Shown one piece after another: positions 48,200 to 58,505 of a DNA stretch of 64,000 bases. The first letter of the stretch is position 1. The number at the start of each line of letters is the position of its first letter. The notes beneath the pieces are model-generated. The model did no database searches and had not been told where the DNA came from. It saw only the letters and a program-made list of their open reading frames with translations. The position numbers were made by a program, and so were the translations under genes. Origin of the DNA: an uncultured bacterium. Lineage in GTDB: Bacteria; Planctomycetota; UBA1135. The stretch is from positions 1-64,000 of the forward strand of contig CALFOT010000110.1 of the NCBI GenBank assembly GCA_937919925.1, read 5' to 3'.

Positions 48200-49438
48200 A
48201 TGTACTTGCATGAATGCGTAGCTACTTTTGTCGCGCTTTGTTTTTTCTCTCCATCAGTTCTTGCTCAAGAACTGGAACCAAAGGTCATCGATTCAGAAAC
48301 TGCTTTAGCAGATTCCATGCTGCAGGGAGCGTTCCCTGGCTCCATGTCTGGGCGTGGCGGAGGCTTTACTTCGCGCTTTGACCCAAGCTTCAATCCTGCC
48401 ATGGGTGTATTTTTTGATGGTTTGGCAAATTGGAGTGGCGCGAGCGGCAGCGGGGTTGACAACTTTGATTTTCGTACGGTCGAACTCAATTTGGCTAGCC
48501 GGATTGACCCTTTCGGCTGGGCGTATATGGTTGCACCTTTTGAAGACGGTGATTTTTCGTTGGAAGAGGCGGTGCTCATCATGGATCAACTGCCTGCCAA
48601 CATGAGTTTAAAAGTGGGCAAAATGCTCAGTGATTTTGGCAAGTGGAACACCTTGCATTTGCATGATAAACCGTTCACGTTTGAGGATGGAGTGCGCGAT
48701 GAGTTCTTTGGCGGCAACTTAAATATGACCGGAGTCGAATTGCATCAATGGACTGGCTGGGGAGATTTGCCAGTACGTTGGTCGCTGGGTATGGCTTCTT
48801 CCTTCCAAGGAGAGGGTGATTTCCAGTCGGGGGTAAGGGATAACCGCGGGTGGCAGGAAATGGCGTTTAACGGCCGCTTGACTACCCAGCAAGATTTTGG
48901 CGATAACGGTTCTTTGCAATATGGAGTTAGTTTTTTCCATACCCCGAAGGGTTTAATAGAGCAGCATGATCACAACGCCGATGCTGTAATCGACCACAGT
49001 TTTGGGCTTGGTCAAACCACCGCCGCCGTGGACTTTACGTTGCGCGATGTAAATGCCACCACGCGTACAGCGAATACTCTTTCTATGGAGGTTTGGCGCA
49101 ATAGTCGAGAAGCGGTCGAGTTTAGTTCCGATGTCATCAGCAACCACGATGCCAACGGCTTGTGGGGGTTTTACCAGCATAGTTTTAGTCCCTTTTGGTC
49201 CGCTGGATTACTAGCCTCCTGGTGGCAAGACGCCACTAATCAGCAGTCAGCGCAATGGTTTTCCGCTGCCGAAGCTGGGGCACAACGGGCACTGTTCGTC
49301 ACCCGCAATTTTTCCGAGTTCAACCGCCTGAGGTTGCAATTGACAGAAATGATGCCCACCGATGGCGGCCCCCTTTGGTCACTCTCTCTGCAATGGTCTG
49401 TCATTCTCGGCAGCCACAGTCACGCAATGGATTGGTAA
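48200..49438 (+). CDS. Putative outer-membrane beta-barrel protein associated with zinc-type ABC genes
   Basis: Signal peptide-like start, alternating aromatic/polar strands (GWAYMVAPFEDGDFS, SLKVGKMLSDFGKWNTLHLHDKPF), upstream of znuA-like gene. Confidence 0.6.
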   Translation: MYLHECVATFVALCFFSPSVLAQELEPKVIDSETALADSMLQGAFPGSMSGRGGGFTSRFDPSFNPAMGVFFDGLANWSGASGSGVDNFDFRTVELNLASRIDPFGWAYMVAPFEDGDFSLEEAVLIMDQLPANMSLKVGKMLSDFGKWNTLHLHDKPFTFEDGVRDEFFGGNLNMTGVELHQWTGWGDLPVRWSLGMASSFQGEGDFQSGVRDNRGWQEMAFNGRLTTQQDFGDNGSLQYGVSFFHTPKGLIEQHDHNADAVIDHSFGLGQTTAAVDFTLRDVNATTRTANTLSMEVWRNSREAVEFSSDVISNHDANGLWGFYQHSFSPFWSAGLLASWWQDATNQQSAQWFSAAEAGAQRALFVTRNFSEFNRLRLQLTEMMPTDGGPLWSLSLQWSVILGSHSHAMDW

Positions 49439-49440
49439 CA

Positions 49441-50384
49441 TGAATTTTTCCACACGCAATTTGAAAGTGAGTTTGATGATCTTGGTGTTCATGGGCCTTC
49501 CAACCATGTTATTCGCACAAGAAAAGCTAAACATCATCGCTACGATTCCCGACCTCGGTAACTTGGTGGAAATCATCGGTGGCGATCGCGTCGCTGTCGA
49601 GGTGCTGGTAAAACCTGGTTCCGATCCGCACTCTGTTTTGCCGAAAGCCTCGATGCTACTGAAACTGTCGCGCGCGGATGGTTTGGTGGTGATGGGGATT
49701 GATTATGAACATGCTTTTTTGCCGGCAATGCTTGAAAAATGCCGCAACGCCGCAATCTCCCCAGGGGCAGTTGGGTATATGAATGTGGGCGAACGAATTG
49801 AGGTACTGGAGGTTCCAAAGAGTCTCGATCGCGGAGCAGGTGCCGATTTACATCCTCGCGGCAATCCGCATTATAATTTAGACCCCGAGAATGGCCGGAT
49901 TATGGCCGCGGCCGTACGCGATCTGTTGCAGGCCATGGACCCGGCTTGCGGCGCTGCTTATCAACAACGGTGGGAAGTTTGGGATGAGTTGGCCAAGGAA
50001 AAAATTGTCGAGTGGAAGAAATTGATGGAGCCACTGCGCGGCAGCAAGATTGTGGTGTATCACAACTCCTGGCCCTATTTCACGAAGTTTTTTGGCTTGG
50101 AGGTGGCGGCATTTGTAGAGCCGAAACCGGGCATTTCGCCCAGTGCTGCGCATCTCATTCAAGTGCGGCGCATCATTGAGGAGCAGAAAATCCGCGTGAT
50201 TCTGATGGAACCTTGGTATAGCGCGGCCAGCATCAAAAATTTGCGTGCCGAAGGTGTACAAGTACTGCAGCTTTCCACTGCCGTCGGTGCGCGCAAAGAC
50301 TCGCAAAGTTATTTGCAAATGATGGATGCTCTGGTCAAAGATTTGCGTGTAGGTTTCGGCATCCCCATCGCGGAGGAACAGTGA
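49441..50384 (+). CDS. Metal ABC transporter substrate-binding protein (ZnuA/TroA-like)
   Basis: LNIIATIPDLGNLVEIIGGDRVAVEVLVKPGSDPHSVLPK, GNPHYNLDPENGR, YHNSWPYFTKFFGL. Start revised to ATG 49441. Confidence 0.9.
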
Positions 50385-51055
50385 GTTTGCTGCACTTCAC
50401 CGATGCGGCTTTGGGCTATCCAGGAAAGAGCGTGCTGCGTGCCGTCAATGTCGAAATTTCTGCCGGTGATTTCCTAATCGTTGCCGGTGCCAATGGATCC
50501 GGCAAAAGCACCTTGCTGCGCACGCTCATCGGCGCCTTGCCGTTAGTGGCCGGAACCATGCTTAGCCCAGCTGATTTACGCATTGGTTATGTGCCGCAAC
50601 AAATGACGCTGCCAGCATTCTTCCCGGTCACGGTACTGGATGTCGTGGCGATGGGAACTTGGCGTCGGGCCAAAGCCAAGGAGCACCTCAAACGTACCGA
50701 TGCCGCCGCCGCACTGGATTTGATTGGACTAGGCCCGCGCGCGCAGCAATCCTTCGCGCAATTATCGGGTGGACAAAAGCAGCGTGCACTGTTGGCGCGA
50801 GCCTTGGTTTCTCATCCTAATTTACTCATTCTCGATGAGCCGATTTCAGGAGTCGATGAAGCGGCTGCCGCCGTAATCGTGCAAGTCCTTGCTGAAAGAG
50901 TCCAGGCTGGGGTGGCAGTGGTCATGGTCACACACCAACCTTTGGCGCTGGCCGACGTCGCCAGCAGAGCCGTGTTGGTGCATGACCAAAGTGTTGAGGA
51001 GATTCCGGTGCAGGAAATGTGTAGTCTCGAGGGGGTGGCCAGATTATGGGCTTGA
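50381..51055 (+). CDS. Metal ABC transporter ATP-binding protein (ZnuC-like)
   Basis: GANGSGKSTLLRTL, QLSGGQKQRALLARAL, LLILDEPISGVDEAAA. Confidence 0.92.
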   Translation: MSLLHFTDAALGYPGKSVLRAVNVEISAGDFLIVAGANGSGKSTLLRTLIGALPLVAGTMLSPADLRIGYVPQQMTLPAFFPVTVLDVVAMGTWRRAKAKEHLKRTDAAAALDLIGLGPRAQQSFAQLSGGQKQRALLARALVSHPNLLILDEPISGVDEAAAAVIVQVLAERVQAGVAVVMVTHQPLALADVASRAVLVHDQSVEEIPVQEMCSLEGVARLWA

Positions 51056-51921
51056 TAGAAAACTTTGCGCTCTACTGGGAGATGTTCGCAACCAGTTTTT
51101 TGGCATCTCTTTTGGTGGGGGTGGTGCTCCCGCAAATTGGGGGCATGATGTATCTGCGCCGAGAATCCTTCGTTGGCATTGCGGTTCCGCAGTTTGCCGC
51201 AGCTGGTGTGGCCCTGGGATTGTATTTGTTGCCGCAGTTTTCAGGTTTGCAAGAAAGTTTTCTCGAGCACGGCCACCCTCCGTTGGATTACTTGCTAGTT
51301 TTTGCGGCTGGTGCCGCATGTCTCAGCATGTGGCTGTTCAGTTGGGTGCTGCGTCGCCAAAGCGGTGAACCCGGGGCGTTTTTGGCGGGTGCTTTTGCCA
51401 CCGCAGCCGCACTTGCCATCGTTTTTTTGGATGCGGCTCCAGCAGGAAATAATCTCGCAGAAACTGTGTTGCGAGGTGCGGTTTTGTTGCTGGATCATCA
51501 TGGTTTGTGGTTGCTTGGTGGGGTTTGTATGGCCGCATTTCTATTTGTGCTGCTGGCTCGCCGCACTTTGCTAGCCACGGCCTTCGACCGTGACAATGCC
51601 ATCGCCATGCGTTTGCCGGTAGCGACTTTGGAACTCCTGCAAATGATGTTATTTGGCTTGGTGATTGGTGCTGGCGTCATGACGGTTGGCCCCATCCTGG
51701 TGTTCGGCTTGCTTTTTTTACCACCGCTTGCTGCCGCCGCTCTCACCAAGAGCCTGCGCGCCTTTCAGTTTCTGCTCTCGATTTGCGGCGCCCTTGCCGT
51801 TTTCATCGCCTGGCCATTGTCGATTGATGCCGATCTCCCGTACGGTCCAAGCGCGGTCATCACAGCTGCGGCTTTAACCCTCCTCGCTTTGACCCTAAAG
51901 AGACTGTTGCGACGAGATTAA
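51046..51921 (+). CDS. Metal ABC transporter permease (ZnuB-like)
   Basis: MFATSFLASLLVGVVLPQIGGMMYLRRESFVGIAVPQFAAAGVALG; overlaps ATPase by 10 nt. Confidence 0.9.
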   Translation: MGLIENFALYWEMFATSFLASLLVGVVLPQIGGMMYLRRESFVGIAVPQFAAAGVALGLYLLPQFSGLQESFLEHGHPPLDYLLVFAAGAACLSMWLFSWVLRRQSGEPGAFLAGAFATAAALAIVFLDAAPAGNNLAETVLRGAVLLLDHHGLWLLGGVCMAAFLFVLLARRTLLATAFDRDNAIAMRLPVATLELLQMMLFGLVIGAGVMTVGPILVFGLLFLPPLAAAALTKSLRAFQFLLSICGALAVFIAWPLSIDADLPYGPSAVITAAALTLLALTLKRLLRRD

Positions 51922-51996
51922 GCAACTGCCCGGCTTGCAGCAGGTAGAATGCCGAGTGGCCATGCCGCTTACGGTCTAGCCAAATGTCAATTCAAC

Positions 51997-52818
51997 ATGA
52001 GTAACCTCTGGTTTTACGCCCTCGACGGCACACAGCACGGCCCCATGCCCACGGAGGAGCTCCAGGCTCTCTTGGGCACCAAGCTTCCTAAATCCACTTT
52101 GGTTTGGTCCGAGGGAATGGAGTCTTGGGTGGCTGCGGAAAAAGTGGAGGAATTGGTGGGCTTGGTGGCACACCCTCCGCAGCCACGTTTGGTGGTGCAG
52201 CCGCGTGTGCCACAACCGGTGGTGGAAGCGGAAGGCTACGGTGGCTCTAGTTCGGCGCGCGCGAACCCCGCGCAGCGGAATTCCCCGCCAGCAACGAGTT
52301 ATAACGACAGCCTAGTCCGCGGCCGTCAGGCGTGGGCACGTTTTTTTGCCCGCAGCATCGATGTCACCCTTTTTTATGTGCTCTGCATCACTTTGCTAGG
52401 CGGCGAAATTATCGGTGGCAATATGGCCACGCTTTTTATTCCAGTGATGATGCTGTGCATGATTCCGGTCGAAGCCTGGTGCTTGTCCCGCTGGGGCTTG
52501 ACGCCTGGAAAGTGGGTTTTTCGGGTGCGCGTTGTGCACCAGGATAATCGTTACCTCACTTTTGAAGAAGCCATCCGCCGTACTTTGAAGGTTACGATTT
52601 CCGGCATGGCACTAGGTTTTCTGTTGTTGCAAACGCTCTTTAACGTCTTGGCCTACAAGGAATTCGTGGCCACCGGCACCACCAGTTGGGATCGCAAATA
52701 TCACTCGGTGGTGCAGTTTGGCGCGCGCACTTCGATGCACACCGGCATCGCCATTCTGATGGTCGTTCTATTTATGCTGTGGCTAAACACCATGAATAGC
52801 GCCGCTGGAGCCTTGTAG
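51997..52818 (+). CDS. GYF_2 (DUF4339)-RDD domain membrane protein
   Basis: MSNLWFYALDGTQHGPMPTEELQALL...WVAAEKV (GYF_2) and RGRQAWARFFARSIDVTLFYVL...LTPGKWVFRVRVV (RDD). Start revised to ATG 51997. Confidence 0.88.
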   Translation: MSNLWFYALDGTQHGPMPTEELQALLGTKLPKSTLVWSEGMESWVAAEKVEELVGLVAHPPQPRLVVQPRVPQPVVEAEGYGGSSSARANPAQRNSPPATSYNDSLVRGRQAWARFFARSIDVTLFYVLCITLLGGEIIGGNMATLFIPVMMLCMIPVEAWCLSRWGLTPGKWVFRVRVVHQDNRYLTFEEAIRRTLKVTISGMALGFLLLQTLFNVLAYKEFVATGTTSWDRKYHSVVQFGARTSMHTGIAILMVVLFMLWLNTMNSAAGAL

Positions 52819-52860
52819 ACAGCACCATGTAAGCTGGGCGCTTCAGGAGCGTGTGATTCT

Positions 52861-54156
52861 CTAAGGTTTTTGGGCGCGCTCATGCCACCACTGCACTCGG
52901 CGTGCGGCTTCGCTTGGATCCAAGCCTGGCGGCATCACTACTGCGCCCATGGTTTCTGCAGGTGCGCTTAACAGCCGCAGGGAATAACGAGCTTCTGGGC
53001 TGAGTGGCGTTTGTGACTGGAGTAATGCAGTAAGCTCGGCGTTCACCCGCTCATCGGCGCAACGCAACAGCGCATCGGCAGCGGCAGTGATTTCTTCCAG
53101 ATTGCCTGTACGCAACCACGGCAGCAACAAATCTTGCATGCTACTCAAGCCACTCGCACCCATGGCTTCCATGACGCGCGGGCGGAGGTCTGGGGAATCC
53201 AGTGCGGCACCGTAGGTTACGGCCAAGTTCGCGTTTTGCTGCTGGGCCCACAGACCAACGGGATAACCAATCCAGGCCAGGGTTTGGAGCGCGTGTTCGC
53301 GCACATAACGGTTCTCATCAAAGATCGTTTGTTGCAGCGGCTCAAACACCCAGTTAGGCAGGCGCGTGTATACAAAACGCGCATCATCAACCGGACGCAG
53401 CGGCTGGGAACGTAGCCGCGTCATCATGCGCCAGAGTTCCGCGCGTTGAGCATCACTCGCCGCAACGGGCTCCACATCGGGTAACTGCCGGAACTTAAGC
53501 CAATACGCTTGTACTTCCAGCAGCCGTTGCCAATTGCGATCGAAGTCGTCGCTAGCTTGCCAAGCCGAACTGGGCGGCAAAAAAGCCAAAGCCTGCATGG
53601 CGCGAAAACGTGCCAAATCAACGGCCTCTTGATTGGCACTATTTTGAGCACTGAGAATGTTGTGGATGGCATCCAGACCGGCGCCCGAACCATATTTTAA
53701 TAGCGCCAACGCCAAATCCACATTGGCCAGCCAATCTTTTTCGTACTTCAAGCGCAGAGTCAAGCGGGGCAGCATCGCGGCATCGCCACGCGCCCGCAGC
53801 CAGGCGTAAGCGCGCGTTTTATCGACGCTTTCCGCAGTGAGGTCTTCCACCACGGCAAGCAAAGCCGCAGTGAGCAATAAGGGATCTGCATCTTCCAAAC
53901 GACTGCGGAAACGCCCCGCCATTTGGTCGCTCCCTTCGGCTAGCTCCATGGCTTCGAGAAAATCATCGCGGTCGTCAGCCCTTACTTCTGGCAGTCCTTG
54001 TTCGGCATAGATTTGCAAATGGTCTTCCACCACCGCGCTCCAAACAGGTGCAGGGTTGTTGGTGCTAGGGGCCATGCTTGGTTTGGCACAAGCACTCACA
54101 CACAGGGCTCCAAGCAGAGTGAGCGCAGCCATGCCGAGGGGTGCGCTGGGCTTCAT
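52861..54156 (-). CDS. HEAT-like alpha-helical repeat lipoprotein
   Basis: Lipobox-like LCVSAC; repeats such as VREHALQTLAWIGYPVG, RPRVMEAMGASGLSSMQDLLLPWLRTGNLEEITAAADALLRCADE. Confidence 0.75.
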   Translation of the reverse strand: MKPSAPLGMAALTLLGALCVSACAKPSMAPSTNNPAPVWSAVVEDHLQIYAEQGLPEVRADDRDDFLEAMELAEGSDQMAGRFRSRLEDADPLLLTAALLAVVEDLTAESVDKTRAYAWLRARGDAAMLPRLTLRLKYEKDWLANVDLALALLKYGSGAGLDAIHNILSAQNSANQEAVDLARFRAMQALAFLPPSSAWQASDDFDRNWQRLLEVQAYWLKFRQLPDVEPVAASDAQRAELWRMMTRLRSQPLRPVDDARFVYTRLPNWVFEPLQQTIFDENRYVREHALQTLAWIGYPVGLWAQQQNANLAVTYGAALDSPDLRPRVMEAMGASGLSSMQDLLLPWLRTGNLEEITAAADALLRCADERVNAELTALLQSQTPLSPEARYSLRLLSAPAETMGAVVMPPGLDPSEAARRVQWWHERAQKP

Positions 54157-55133
54157 GATTGCAGCACCAAACGCACGAGTTCCTGGGCTTCGTCATCGGG
54201 CATGTAAGGGTTGGTGCGGTAAAGCAAACGCACTTCCGCCGTTTGCGTATCACTATTTTCCATGCCGTCCGCAAGCGGCAAAATAAATTGCTCGGTAGCT
54301 CCCGCTGGCAATTGCGTATTCACCAAATCAGTTTCATCACGGTAGGGATCGCGGAAACGATGAACCGCAAGCCATGTTCCCCAGCTTCCGTCTGCTCCCG
54401 CCCAGCGCACTTGTAAATCCGCTGCGCGGGAGCGTTCGTCGGTGGGGAAGTTGTGTCCTGCGCCATGGTTATACACAGAGACCCAAGCACCCTCAGCATT
54501 TCGCCCCACTTTCATTTCGACAGCACTCTGCAGGGCGGCCAAATCATGGGAAGCGGGGAAAGCATGATTGCGCCCCTGGCGACCACCTTGGCGAAAATTC
54601 GTAGGCATGTGGCAATCGATGCAGCCGTTGTTCTGTAATGCCGCGGGGGCGGCGCGCCATTGTTCCACTGTTTTATGTTGGTTATGACAAGCAGCGCAAT
54701 GCTCCACCGATGCCATCCGCGCGGAATACCTTGGTCGGCAGGGCGCATCCAATTTCGCGGACGGATTCTTGGTGCCCACGCCACCTTCAGGATGCGCATG
54801 GCAAGTCAAACAATCCACCCCGAGAGCGCGTTCGCTTTGACGCGCAAGCACCCGCTCGCCAGGTTGGAAAGACAGCACCGGGCGTGGTGCATGGCACGCG
54901 ATGCATTCTTGATTGGCGAAGTCATTCGATAGCTTACGCACTTCCGGATTTTCAAAAGCAAACTGGTGATGCGATTGCTGCCACTCGGCCGCAACCCCCG
55001 CATGACACTCTAAGCACTGATTGGAAGACAACAACCGCAACGGTTCAGCATGGCTCGGTGGCTTCAAAACCCATACCAGGACCACCAAACCCGTCACTGC
55101 GATTGCGCCCGAAAATACCGCTTTCAAATGCAT
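54153..55133 (-). CDS. Multiheme c-type cytochrome (five CxxCH)
   Basis: CLECH, CIACH, CLTCH, CAACH, CIDCH; N-terminal TM/signal; C-terminal [15 protein letters not shown] motif. Confidence 0.92.
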   Translation of the reverse strand: MHLKAVFSGAIAVTGLVVLVWVLKPPSHAEPLRLLSSNQCLECHAGVAAEWQQSHHQFAFENPEVRKLSNDFANQECIACHAPRPVLSFQPGERVLARQSERALGVDCLTCHAHPEGGVGTKNPSAKLDAPCRPRYSARMASVEHCAACHNQHKTVEQWRAAPAALQNNGCIDCHMPTNFRQGGRQGRNHAFPASHDLAALQSAVEMKVGRNAEGAWVSVYNHGAGHNFPTDERSRAADLQVRWAGADGSWGTWLAVHRFRDPYRDETDLVNTQLPAGATEQFILPLADGMENSDTQTAEVRLLYRTNPYMPDDEAQELVRLVLQS

Positions 55134-55786
55134 GCTAAGACTCCATCGACAAGGCGCAGTTGGGAGCCGCCCAGACGCGTTGCTTCTTCAGGGTCATGGG
55201 TGACTAGAATGACGGCAGCAGAAGTTTGGTCGAGCACTTGCTCCAGCAACTCAAAACCGGCATGCCGGGCGTCGGGATCCAAGCTCGCAAAAGGTTCATC
55301 CAGCAAAAGTAACTTGGGCTCCATGGCCAGAGCGCGTGCAAAAGCGAGGCGTCGGGCTTCTCCTCCCGAAAGCTTGCCGGGTTTACGTTTGAGAAAATCA
55401 CCCAGTCCGAGGGCCACCAAAACTTGGGTACTAACCTCCTTTACATGGGGCAAGCCAGCTGCTTGACGGGCATCCATGACATTTTGTAGTACATTGCGGG
55501 TTGGCCACAAGCCGAGGTCTTGAAACACCATTTGTACGCCGCGCTGCCACGGTTGCAGTTTGATTTTGGCGCCTTCGGTGGCCACCTTACCAGCCAGCCA
55601 AACGCTGCCAGAGTCCGCTGCTTCAAGCCCAGCGATGATGCGCAGCAAAGTCGTTTTGCCGGTGCCGCTAGGGCCTTGAATACTAAACCTTTGCCCCGCT
55701 TCGACGGCCAGCGAGACATGGTCTAAAACCACCCGTTGGCGGAACGATTTGGTGAGAGCGGAGAGCGCGAGTTGGGGTGGATTCAT
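55124..55786 (-). CDS. ABC transporter ATP-binding protein (ferric/thiamine importer-like)
   Basis: [50 protein letters not shown]. Confidence 0.92.
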   Translation of the reverse strand: MNPPQLALSALTKSFRQRVVLDHVSLAVEAGQRFSIQGPSGTGKTTLLRIIAGLEAADSGSVWLAGKVATEGAKIKLQPWQRGVQMVFQDLGLWPTRNVLQNVMDARQAAGLPHVKEVSTQVLVALGLGDFLKRKPGKLSGGEARRLAFARALAMEPKLLLLDEPFASLDPDARHAGFELLEQVLDQTSAAVILVTHDPEEATRLGGSQLRLVDGVLACI

Positions 55787-57348
55787 TGATCAGAAGAGCG
55801 CAAGCTTTGCCACCAGCCATGCAGCATGACCGGCAAAAATAACAGCAGGATTAAAATGAGGCCATAGGCAGCCACGAAGTTGTCGCGCGAGAAATGTAAG
55901 GCGTTGTAGTAGCGGACCGCAGCGGAGGCATTGGCCGCCGGCAACAGAATGGCGAAATCAAGTTCGCGCACGCCAAAGGCCACCACTAAGCCAGCAGCGA
56001 GCCACAGCGAAGCATGTTGGGTTCCGAGACGATAGCGAAACAGGCGCTGCAGATAACTGCAGCCAGCGAGTGCGGCATTTTCTTCGCGGGAATCAGGCAC
56101 GCGACTCATGGCGTCGAGCAAAAGAAACACCGCAATGGGTAAAAAGCGTCCGGCAATCAGTAAGGCCGGCAGTAGCGAACTGGAATAAAACTGATCCAGC
56201 CACGGCCGGTTAAACATCAAAATGGAACCGAATCCTAGCGCTACGGACGGCACCAATAACGGTAAACTCACTAACACCACCAGCGGAAGTCGGAGCCAAT
56301 TCTTGCAGTGCAAGAGCATGTGGGCCCAGAGTGGTGCAAGGAACAGACACAGCAGCCCAGCGAGTCCACTAAAACCGAGGGTGCGCATGAGGTCGCCGCG
56401 ACCGCGATCGATACCCTCGCGGAAGGCTTGTTGGCTTACTTCTAGCCAAGTACGTTCGCTGAGTGGGCCTTGATTACCCGTTTCAAAAATTACGCGCCCC
56501 AGCGGAGCCAGTAACAACACCGTCACAATGGTCAACATGAACAGCAAAATTGGCAGGGTGAGGCGACCGGCAGAAATCGCCGTGGCATAGCGCCCGCTGT
56601 TCTTTTCATAACCCAGTTGACGTTTCAGCAAGATGGCGTTGCCCAATAAAATCACCACACCAAGCAAGACCAGCGGCAGGCTGGCAGTGGCCCCGGCGGT
56701 GAAATCAAAATTGCGCGAATGACCGAAAATTTCGGCAGCGTAGACATGAAAAAGATCGCCCACCGTTGCAAAATAATCGGGTACGGCAAAATCGGCAGCG
56801 GCAAACAAAAAAGCAAAGCCAGCGCCAATCATGGCCGGCAAAAAAGAAATCCGCAGCAACGACCAAAAAGCCAAGCGCGGCGCAATAAGCAAAGCACTTT
56901 CAAAGGAAGAAGCTGCTTGTTTGTGGAGGCTGCGTGCTGCCAGTAAGGCTGGCAAGGGCGCGTAACAAACTCCAAAAGTGAAGACCGTGGCCAGAGGGCC
57001 GGTCATGCCGGTTAAGCCAAACCATGCTTGCGCCACCATCAAGGGAGGCAGCAGGATGGGCAGCGGCATCAACAGGCGAAAAAGGCCCGCACCAGGAAAC
57101 TGAAAGCGCGTGCAAAGCAGTGCATACGGCCAACCCAGAACAATCGCGAGCAACGCGGCAAGTCCGGAAATCCAGGTAGAACGCCACAATAGAGCCGCGG
57201 TACGAGCATCCAGCATATGCGCTAGACGATCAAACCGCAGCAAGGGTTCTAGAATCGGCAAGAGTGGCAACCATGCTGCAAGCAGCGTGAGCCCTACCGC
57301 CAGCGACCACCATGGGCGTGGACTGCGACCGTGAAAAACCGCAATCAC
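55783..57348 (-). CDS. ABC transporter permease (FbpB-like, duplicated)
   Basis: 521 aa with two permease halves; iron(III)-type two-fold permease between SBP and ATPase genes. Confidence 0.88.
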   Translation of the reverse strand: MIAVFHGRSPRPWWSLAVGLTLLAAWLPLLPILEPLLRFDRLAHMLDARTAALLWRSTWISGLAALLAIVLGWPYALLCTRFQFPGAGLFRLLMPLPILLPPLMVAQAWFGLTGMTGPLATVFTFGVCYAPLPALLAARSLHKQAASSFESALLIAPRLAFWSLLRISFLPAMIGAGFAFLFAAADFAVPDYFATVGDLFHVYAAEIFGHSRNFDFTAGATASLPLVLLGVVILLGNAILLKRQLGYEKNSGRYATAISAGRLTLPILLFMLTIVTVLLLAPLGRVIFETGNQGPLSERTWLEVSQQAFREGIDRGRGDLMRTLGFSGLAGLLCLFLAPLWAHMLLHCKNWLRLPLVVLVSLPLLVPSVALGFGSILMFNRPWLDQFYSSSLLPALLIAGRFLPIAVFLLLDAMSRVPDSREENAALAGCSYLQRLFRYRLGTQHASLWLAAGLVVAFGVRELDFAILLPAANASAAVRYYNALHFSRDNFVAAYGLILILLLFLPVMLHGWWQSLRSSDQ

Positions 57349-58367
57349 TTAACGAAGGCCTCCTGGAAGGCCACTGCGCGTGCCGAAATTGCCGCAGCCA
57401 CGGCCGGCCAATCGACCGCCATCACTTGGTAATCTTGGCCGGGTATTTGAACCCCTGCGGGCATCGCCACACCAACATGCAACGGAATCTGTTGGGCCAC
57501 GCTAAATGCAAGTTGGGTCTCCACCTCGACCGATAAAATATAGTCTAGAAATTGTTTGGCGGCATCGAGGTTTTTGCCGCTATTCAAAATGCAAATACTA
57601 TTTGGAATCAGCAGCACGCCCAGCGAGCCGTCGCCTTGTTCCAAATAACGCACGGCCACCGGGTGCCCTTGGGCAATGGCTTTGGCAGCATCGTCAGTAT
57701 CGGTGAAACACCACAGGAAATCGCCGTGCGTGGTGCGCCGCATGACGTCGGCATTACCGGCGCCAAACGACAAACCGGCGGCTTCGGCTGCGGCAAACCA
57801 GGAGAGCATGGCATCATTGCCGCGCTGCAGAGATAAGACCGTTGCATTGGTCAAAGTAGTGCCCGTCAGTGGTTGCGCCATCGCGCCGCCCACGGCATAG
57901 GCGGGGTTGAGGAAATCATCCAGCTTTTCAGGCACTAGGCCCTCGCGGTCGGTGCGATATAAAATCACCCGAGCCCGCGCGGCGAATCCAGTCCAGTGAT
58001 GATCCGCGTCACGGAACGCAGCCGGGATACCATCCGCTGCTGGGCTTTGATAAGCAACAGTAAGGCCAGCATCTTTGAGTCGCAGGGTATGGGCGATTTC
58101 GTTGTTCCAGTAAACATCTGCACGCGGGTTGTTTTTCGCTTCGGCGATGATGCGGTTGACTAGCCCGACGGTTTTGTTGCGCTCCACATCAAATTGAGTC
58201 TCTACCGTGAATCCAGTGCGGGCCTCAAACTTGGCGATGATGTTTTCGGAAAGATCCTGATCTAAAGAGCAATAAACCACGAGATCTGGACCAGAAGACA
58301 TGCCATCAGAATGGCCGCAAGCAAGGGTCAAGAGTGGTAGGAGTAGGGTGGCGCGGGAGATTCGCAT
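57345..58367 (-). CDS. Extracellular solute-binding protein (FbpA/iron(III)-type)
   Basis: LVVYCSLDQDLSENIIAKFEARTGFTVETQFDVERNKTVGLVNRIIAEAKNNPRADVYWNNE; AKQFLDYILS. Confidence 0.9.
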   Translation of the reverse strand: MRISRATLLLPLLTLACGHSDGMSSGPDLVVYCSLDQDLSENIIAKFEARTGFTVETQFDVERNKTVGLVNRIIAEAKNNPRADVYWNNEIAHTLRLKDAGLTVAYQSPAADGIPAAFRDADHHWTGFAARARVILYRTDREGLVPEKLDDFLNPAYAVGGAMAQPLTGTTLTNATVLSLQRGNDAMLSWFAAAEAAGLSFGAGNADVMRRTTHGDFLWCFTDTDDAAKAIAQGHPVAVRYLEQGDGSLGVLLIPNSICILNSGKNLDAAKQFLDYILSVEVETQLAFSVAQQIPLHVGVAMPAGVQIPGQDYQVMAVDWPAVAAAISARAVAFQEAFVK

Positions 58368-58425
58368 CAGCAGGAATGTAGCAAGCCCCGTGCCACCTTA
58401 TTCCTATGGTTAAAGAGTGGCAGAT

Positions 58426-58441
58426 GTTCCCCCTAGGGAAC
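58426..58441. promoter_or_regulatory. Perfect inverted repeat GTTCCC-CCTA-GGGAAC in divergent intergenic region (candidate operator)
   Basis: 6-bp perfect arms, 4-nt spacer, between divergently transcribed ABC SBP and aminotransferase genes. Confidence 0.4.
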
Positions 58442-58505
58442 CGCTTGCTGGCCCGTGGGCAAGTCTAGAATAGGGCTTCATCCTGACCCTAGACCCGTGT
58501 CCCAG

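Noticed and set aside
51945-51962. TAGAAT at 51945-51950 as a leaderless promoter for the RDD gene
   Set aside because: The nearest in-frame ATG (51949) overlaps the hexamer; the domain-consistent start is 51997, so it would give a ~40-nt leader and does not count as leaderless.
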